Below, piece by piece: positions 56,384 through 64,000 of a stretch of 64,000 nucleotides of DNA. Position numbers and translations under genes: made by a program. Position 1 is the first letter of the stretch, and each line of letters begins with the position of its first letter. Source of the DNA: Lasioglossum baleicum (Eukaryota > Arthropoda > Insecta > Hymenoptera > Halictidae); contig NC_134948.1 in NCBI RefSeq assembly GCF_051020765.1, positions 4,642,501-4,706,500 of the forward strand. Direction: 5' to 3'. The notes below the pieces were generated by a model that was given only the letters and a program-made list of their open reading frames with translations, did not search any database and was not told the DNA's origin.

Positions 56384-59300
56384 TATTTGCATAGGACACA
56401 GTGTTTCAAGATAACGGAGTTTCTGATGCCCACAACTGGCGTCATAACATGTAATTCAAGTTAAAAAAAAAAGTGTAATGATATTTGGTCCCCTCAGGGT
56501 TTCGAATCCATATATTCACCACTTCTCCCCTTCTTCCACTCTGATTTTCAGCGGGACCTACTGTTTATTACGGTGTGTTCCGAACCACCTTTTGCCAACA
56601 ACACGCGGCCCGTGCCCAGAAGGTCAAAGATGTAATTCAAGTATATTACCATGTTTTTATTAGCTCGCTTTCTTATCTGTCTGTCTGTTTGTTTGTTCGG
56701 TACAAATGTTGCAATTGATTTTAAACTAACTTCCCGATCAACCAGAGACTTGAAATTTTCAACATAGTTCAGAACTGGATGACAATGCAATATTTAAAAA
56801 AAATTTTACAAAAGCCTATGCGTTTTTTATGTATTATTCCGCAAACATTCGGAAGAACGGTGGAAACTTGTTGCATAAAGAATTGTAAGGAACGACAAAA
56901 CCGTGCTACAAATGTATATACGTTTTCGGAAGTAAATATTTCATACTTAATATCGCATAAATATCGTTCTCCGACAATTCTCTCTTTCAAATGAAGTAAG
57001 TTGCGAGGAAATAAATACAGATTTCCTATTATAAACGTCTACATTGAAATTCCTTGAGGTGTTCCTCTTCGTTATTGTAACATTCTAAGATAATGAAAAG
57101 GTCTTTCTTCGTCTGCCGATACGGAAACGGTCCATGTCTGTGCGGCTAGTATAAATCGACGTTTATGGGGAGGGGTGCGTGCGCAGATTGGCGGGTCCAG
57201 CGTCGAAAACCCGTCGATCGGAAAGCGGATCGATGCTGGAGATCGAACGACCGAGCGATTCTTGCCGTAAGTGCGAGGGATTGATGGAACGTGGATTTTT
57301 CGTTAACGGGAGAGTAGCGGTGTGTCGCTTTTAATAATCGACGTTCCCTTTCCTTGATGTGCTCCCTCTCGGTCGATAGCCCTCCAGTGTTTCGAGAGCG
57401 TCGTTTAACTGAAAGGAATTGTTTCGAAAGCGGTCAGAGGCCATTTCCTTGGCCGCGTGGAGGCGAGAGATATTTTCTGTTCTATATATTTCGGTACGCG
57501 GAGAGCAGAGAGGGTGTATAGGTGCAGGACGAGCGCGCGTTCGATATCGTTGATTGAGCTGAAAAGCCGCAGAGAGAGAGAGAGAGAGGGAGAGAGAGAC
57601 GGTCAGAGAGTCGATACGGGGCAAACAGAGCGGCAAAGTAAGAGGAGGAGGACAAGGAATCCTTTTGTCGTTCAATTCCAACTATTTTCGTATTTTCACG
57701 CGGACTCCCTCTCCCTTCACCCTCCCGCCCATTGTTTACCGTGGTTCGAGCACTCGAACAGCCGTCGACGGGATCGAGGAAAATTCTCGTTATCGACTAC
57801 TCTCGTCGCACTCTCGCGCGGCACGGCCCTCTCCTCCGTCCAACCATTTTAATCGTTAAACACTCGACTAAAGCCGGGACTTGTCGAGACGTGTAACGGA
57901 CATCAAATTGAAATCGAACGCGATATCTCGAGATCGATGTCCCCGTCGAAATCACGTTCTCGTTCGACGGCTACGAGACTGTTTTACCGGCTGTTGCCGT
58001 CCTTCGAATTACCAACTACATATTATTATACGTTATATTCCTTCGAGAAACGATACTGCTCTTTTATGTGCAATCAAATATGCACATTGCGCAACGTAAG
58101 TGCGCGTCGTGAGAAGCAATCGTTTCGCGAAATCATACAGAGCGTTTGCTCGAATGTTTTCCCAGGTGTACAATCAAATATAAAATGAACGGGACAGATA
58201 GTAAGTACGTAAGCTTGCGTCAATCAGATTCAAAACAAATGATAACTGCACGATGCCCATCGATGCAAGTATTAAGAGATTTAGATAAACGTTCATTATG
58301 ACGCTGTAGGAATTACCGATATGTTAATCGACCTGTCGGATTCTCCATTATTATTATTTATTATGCACGGACCGAGGTCCATTTACAATAGAATAAAGAC
58401 TTAACATAAATTACTAAGAAAGGACATGCACAAAAGAAAAAAAAACTATTGGTACAAAAGTACTGATATTATAAGTTAATCCTGCGTAATTTTCTTTTGA
58501 AAGTTTGTAACGACTCATTAAAATAGTCAATACTATTATATAGAGTGTTGGAATTCGCAATAATTATCTGTTTTCAAAGTCTGGATAATGGTCGGACTGT
58601 TATATCGTCCGGTTTGATTTTTGGTAAATATTTTCCACGGATGAGTAAGGGGAGTAAAGAATCGTCGAAGATTTTCGCGTAGCGTGTATTGACCCCGGTT
58701 CGATTGATCGCGAGGTGTTAATCGCGAAGGGGCGTGGGGCGAGAGTATGGGCGTGGGTGTGCGCGGGGGGATGGGAAGAAATCGAGTAATCCCCCTCCCT
58801 GAGAGAGACGGTATAGGTTCGATATGCGTGCGGAGTTGTTGACCAGGGGAGGGCTTCCTTAATTAGAAGCTGATTCGATGGGAAGACTAACTACTGCCTT
58901 ACTAAGCGCAAAGGTGGTAACTGCCCTTATTTTACATTTCATTCAACCGTGAGGCGACACGCGATCGTCGTCGTCGTCGTCGTCGTCGTCCTCCGACGTG
59001 GACGGAAGCAAACTCGCGAAATAGAAACAACGAAAACGATCGTATCGGAAGTTCGATCGAGACGGGTGCTCGCCCGGCGATAACTTATCGAGCGTCTAAT
59101 TATAATGGCACTCGGGATCGACTCCCATTGAATCGGATAAAATCGACCTATCTCGACAAGCGGTCCGGGCCAGTGCGCCCGACTCGTGTATAATTAGTGT
59201 AGGAACATGCTCGAGACGAGATAAGGGAGCCACTAGCCGCCGCTGTACACACCGTGCACACCTTATTTCTGGACCCCTTCGGAATTCAACCTGCCGGTTC

Positions 59301-61493
59301 CCTATTAGGTGTCTCTATTGGCCGTGTATCGGCACGGGTAACCACAGGCGCGCACGTGTCTCTCACTCTCACTCTCTCTCTCTGTCTCTCCCAGCATGTA
59401 TTTATATTAGTACCATCCCCTTGTCTATTTCTGTGATTTTAAAGCGATAGCGCCGACTTCAAGCGAAGGAACAACTCTAGCCCTTTCGACATCCTTGATC
59501 GCTCCCTTTTGCAGTACTCTCCGTGCCTCGGTAATCGACCTCGTATGTTTATCCCAATTAAAAAACGGCATTTACTACTATTCGCGCAGAGGATTTCACT
59601 TAACACCAGTGTCGGGCAATAAATACATTTTTATTGATAAATAAAAATTTAAATAACAAGTTATTTAATATTTGAGCAAAAATCTAAATGAATTGTTGAA
59701 AATAATGAAGTTCATCGTTATTTACAAATACAATTTCAATTATTATTTGTATAGACAAATTAAATTGTATTTTTTATAGGCAACTAGGCCCTTCGTGCGT
59801 GTGGAATGATCCAATCGGAAGGCTTGTTGCCGCATTCCTTTCGAATTCCTGCCAGGAGACAGTTGTTGCGAGTCACGGAGAGTAGGCGGGGTCAGGCGCG
59901 GAGCTCGGAGCCAGGGCACTGCCCTGTAGGGCAATCGGTGCGCGCGCGTTGTGCTGGTTTGTCATCTTTCAGAGAATCGATCGCGTGTTAACGTCCTTGT
60001 TAAAACGACACACCCGGTCCCGCGCGGATCGAGTCGAGCGGACGGAATTTAATCTCACTAATTCCATTAGTTTTCGTGTAATTCGCTCGGATCCCCGGCG
60101 CAGAGCTGATTCGAGGCAGCGATTTCGGCGACGACGCCTCCATCTAGGAACGACGACGGTAAAAAGAAACAAGCTAGAGAAGAGATCTCGCGATCCGGTC
60201 GAATCTCGAGTGGCTACAAATCGATCGAATACCGGTGCTCTTGTCGCGATCCTCTATCGTTCAGGCATCTAGAGAGATTACGATCATTTCCATTACTCTA
60301 GCGGTTAATTGTATCGCGTGACTCGATTAGCGAGAGCACGTTAACGATCTATCATCGGCGATCGATCGCCGATCGATAACGCCTCCGCGGTGGTAATGCC
60401 AGCTCGAACGAGATCAAACTTACTCGTCGGTCCGGCTACCATAATAATGATAATGATATTAATAACGATAAGCGATAGCGATAAATCGAAGAAGGGAAAA
60501 AGACACCGTGATAAATGTTGCTGTACTGGGTGGCCAGTAAGCAACTACTACGTGGCTAGTAATCGCGAGTAAAAGAGAACCTTAGATCGAATTAAACCGT
60601 CGTACGTGTTTCGCTGTTAATTTACGGTCTTTTGAGTCTACAGAACTTGAAAGGGTTGAAGAGTTTGACGAACGTTCGGATGAGCGGAGTCGAACGGAAA
60701 TAGAACTGGAGAATAGAAGGCAGTACGCGCGATGTGTTTCCGCGTAATTTGTCGCGCGAGAAGACAAGGATTCGCGAGATCCGAAGCCGGAGGAGGATCA
60801 AAGGAACCGTGGCGTCGCGTTGTTTTATTCGATTTGCCGGACGACCGTGGGCCGGGGCTGTGCTTGAATACGGCTGAGTATGCCTTGTACATATGTACAT
60901 GCTTGAGTATGCGCGAGTAATGAGAACGTGAACAGTGAATGGATTGTAAGGCCCTCGGTGAGGCGCGACCGCGTATTGCGCGAGTAATTGCATACGAATG
61001 CAGGAACGCACGCGAATGCCTCGGCGCGTTGTAAATCTCGCGTGTTCCGCAGCTTAATTGTCGTCGGTCGTCTCTCGTCCGGTGAGCTCTCGTTTCGTCT
61101 CGTCTCGTTTCACTTTGCTCGTACAACAAGAACTTTCAGCCTCCGGACCAAGCCAGCGCGCACGATCGCTACGATAACGATGCTCGTTTCGGCCAACGCC
61201 GATGACGCAACGCCGAATTCACCGGTTTTTTTTATAATACCCAGTAATCGCCAGGCGCGCGCGAACAACTCGAGGTCAAACATTACGCTATCTCTCTCGC
61301 AGCTCTAGAAAAATTCTCTGCCCGGCCCGACCATGTTTGGCCGCGCTATGATAATTAGACAAATTGAAGATCTTGGCCAAGTCCGCTTTTTAGCGAAACC
61401 GTTTGCATAAACGATTTTTATGCGGAAGTCGAACTTCTACGCTGAACCTACCAACACCGGTTCGAGTGACCGGTTCCAGCTTTTTTCATTTTA
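56384..61493. other. non-coding DNA upstream
   Basis: Mixed AT-rich (56.4-57.1, 58.2-58.6, 59.6-59.8 kb) and CpG-rich (57.1-58.1, 58.7-59.5, 59.8-61.3 kb) DNA with (GTC)n at 58966 and GC-box-like motifs at 58730-58770. I see no gene. Confidence 0.6.
58966..58991 (+). repeat. (GTC)n trinucleotide repeat
   Basis: Eight or so CGT/GTC units in CpG-rich intergenic DNA. Confidence 0.9.
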
Positions 61494-62147
61494 CAATTAG
61501 AAAAATATTTGGATACTCTTAAAAACACCATAATTTTTTTAATATTGGACTATGCGATTTGAACTTTTTTTGGGAAGCTAGAGCAATTAGTTTACTACAG
61601 GATGCGAAAAGAAATTTTTTCAGAAATTCAATTTGGTCGGAATTGTAGAGGAAATACTGGAAGTTGCATTTTACAACTTTTTTATGCGGACATATACTGA
61701 AAATTTAAAAAATACGTTTTATAAATCTGTGTCAATTATATGCACTGTGAATGTTTCGTAGAAATCGGTTGATGCGGGAAACAAACGACAGGCATTGAAA
61801 GATGTAGGAATCCTTAGAATTACTGCAGTCGGAGGCCGAAAATCGTGAAAAACTGCAATTTTTACCGTCTTTAAACGTTTATATATTAAATTTTCAGAAT
61901 ATGTTTCATTGATACAGATCTACGAAACGTGTTTTCGAAATTTTCCGTATAAGCCCACATAAAAACGATGAAAAACACAACTTTTCGTATTTTCTATGGA
62001 ATTCCGACAATTTGCAGTTTTTTCAAAAATCTTTATCACGTCGTGTAACAAATTAATTGTTCTGACTTCCCCAAAAATATCAAGTCGTATGTTCCAATAT
62101 TAAAAAAATTATGGTGTTTTTAAGAGTGTTTAAGAGTTTAGTCACTG
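61494..62147. mobile_element. 654-bp palindromic mariner-like element
   Basis: The right end, reverse-complemented, reads CAGTGACTAAACTCTTAAAC. Both arms share ACTCTTAAAAACACCATAAT then TTTTTTTAATATTGGA, GATTTGAA, GGAAG and AATTTTCAGA-like segments over most of their length. TA is directly outside both ends (61492-61493, 62148-62149). AT-rich, no open frame. Confidence 0.8.
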
Positions 62148-64000
62148 TATCTTTTTAGTAGAGTGCACGTGTTACAATAGGAGCCGCACAAAGACTAAAT
62201 AAAATCAATCTTGTCATTTTTGTTATATAAGTGAACATGTGCCAGTTACTTTGAAGGATCGATAGATTTAGTGTTAACGCTAAACCTACCGAGCAGTAAA
62301 AGCGATTAAAACGTTTCAGCTTAGGAAAGTGACAAGGCTCTATTTAGTTAGACTTTGTGAATTTATCGAGTCAATTTCCACGTATAAGCAACTTCATAAT
62401 CTCAATAATTGTAAGACGAAAAATACCAAACCGGTGATTTGACCGGCAACGGTAGGATTTAGACCTACTCAATTTTTGCACCGGTTTGCAATTCTTTTTT
62501 AACATTGAGTCTACCACGGTCGGATGGCCGGTTTTCTATTTCACAATCTTTTCGCTTCTGCAAGGTGTGTTTCGCTTTTATATGTTCCCGGTAGATTCAG
62601 TGTTGAATACAAGGAGAACGCAGTGGAATTTTGATCAGTTGGAACTAATTTACACATCACAGTTAATTTGCATTGCCGGTAACACTGCGATCCTTTGTCT
62701 TTTCAACCGACTTCGGAAAAGGAGGAGGTTACTCAATTCGATCTGTATGTGCCTTTTCTTTTTCTATGTATGTTCACATTGTTCACCGATTACGCCTAGC
62801 GGATGAACTAATCTGGACGAAACGTTCTGCATTTTGTAGGGTATGTTTTTTCGGATTGGTCCCTTGAAAACAAATTTTGCGTTTCTTTATTCCTTGCGGT
62901 TAATTGCAAATTTTCGACACTGGAAATTACGAAAATCCTTAAATTCTCTTCTACATGTTTTCACACATTAATGTATCTCCTCTTCCCGCCTACTGATTTC
63001 CAAGACCACCATATTCCAATGAAATCATAATCAGTAACGTCTGTCATTTGGACAATCTTCAATTTTGCGCCGCCTCCGAAAAGACTGTATTGCATTTAAG
63101 TGCCTCTGTATTCACATAAATGAAATGGAAATTATTTCATACTTTTTAGTGCGTTTTGTCGAAGTCGGTTTAATTTTACATGTAAGTAGACTGCGAAGCC
63201 TGAGCATTTACATGAAACCAGACCATAAATATTTTCCTTCTTTAGACTACATACATAGCGGTCGAACCTAGAAGATCGGTATTTCGTCCGAACGATGTAT
63301 CGTACGAATGAACACGTTCGAGAAAACGAAGCAGAAGAAATCGTCACCTCGCGTAGTAAACAAGATAACGCCGTTCAAAAATGTTTTGGACCTCTCCGGT
63401 GACCCGCGACTTTTCACAATTGTACCAAGCCTCGTGATAAAACGCCGATCAAGGTCAGAAAGATCGTGTCTCGAAGGGAACGAAGATTTCGACGAGTTCG
63501 AGGCCTGGCTCTGGGCGCTCGGTGGATCTCGGCCGATCAATGGCGCCAGCGCCGAAGGATCTGATTTTACGAGGTCTAGTCCAGATATACTACGGCTTTA
63601 CGAGTGCTCCCTCTAGATACTAGGATTTTACGAGTCCGCGGTGTATCTTGTCGAGGGACCTTGCCGGCAAGGAATTCTTTTGAATTTCGTCTGATATCTT
63701 TCGGATATCGCGGCTCTCGATCCTTCGGAGGCTCAGGATACACTCGGAAAATATGGCAGCTGGTTCCAATGTCCCCGAGCAGTTCGAGCTGTCTTTGGGG
63801 AACTCCCTTCTGTCCTAGACTATAAGAGTGCCAATCGGTGTTCCGAGTCTTTCGGAATCGAACCGATCCCACTTTTGGACTCGACCAACGAGTGTCCTCG
63901 CTATTATTGCTGCGCGCCGAAGCTGTATTAGATCGAAGCGTGTACTGCCGCCACAGTGGTCTGGATTGGAAAATCGTGTGCCATTTTGTTATAACTAGAC
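62148..64000. other. non-coding DNA at the window end
   Basis: AT-rich to about 63.2 kb, then a CTAG/TTTTACGAG-containing block to 63.9 kb that resembles those at 28.9-29.5 and 37.8-38.3 kb. Short open frames have no recognisable product. Confidence 0.6.

Overview
This is a eukaryotic nuclear window. It is almost certainly from an insect and most likely a hymenopteran (ant, bee or wasp). The evidence is a PMCA gene of insect type, introns from tens of bases to many kilobases, CpG-rich non-coding DNA, very many simple repeats, and short palindromic DNA-transposon derivatives. The order-level guess is inference; nothing identifies a species.

I can defend one protein-coding gene. It is a plasma-membrane Ca2+-transporting ATPase (PMCA) on the minus strand. 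Twelve constitutive or near-constitutive coding exons run from the ATG at 52977 to 39536. Every intron has GT..AG ends, the phases join without a gap, and the product is 1103 residues up to the end of exon 12. It contains the actuator TGES, the PEGLP of TM4, the phosphorylated Asp of DKTGT, KGAS, TGDGTND, the TM6 VNLIMD, ten membrane segments, and the first half of the calmodulin-binding domain.

The gene then diversifies over about 28 kb. There are two in-frame 69-bp micro-exons (36570-36638, tentative; 19152-19220, better supported) and two alternative terminal exons (26128-26697 ending ETSI; 11470-11694 ending ETAV). Both ends fit class I PDZ ligands. A 36-bp basic micro-exon (50018-50053) lies in the TM2-TM3 loop. 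The 5'UTR part of the ATG exon begins at 53098; the promoter and any further 5' exons are not certain.

Layout: 1-11.4 kb lies 3' of the last PMCA exon and holds simple repeats, GC-box-like motifs and one foldback element, with no gene I can support. 11.4-39.5 kb holds the alternative 3' exons in long introns rich in MITEs, including a nested island at 14.8-16.0 kb. 39.7-45.2 kb is intron 11. 45.2-53.1 kb is the compact coding core. 53.1-64 kb lies upstream, with at least three mariner-like palindromic elements and no gene I can support. I found no rRNA, tRNA, CRISPR or intact transposase gene.

How it works together: this is one Ca2+ extrusion pump whose core is fixed and whose regulatory tail (calmodulin binding, spacing and PDZ targeting) is chosen by splicing across long introns. 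Those introns are densely seeded with short transposable elements and with simple repeats that are mostly CU-rich on the transcribed strand.
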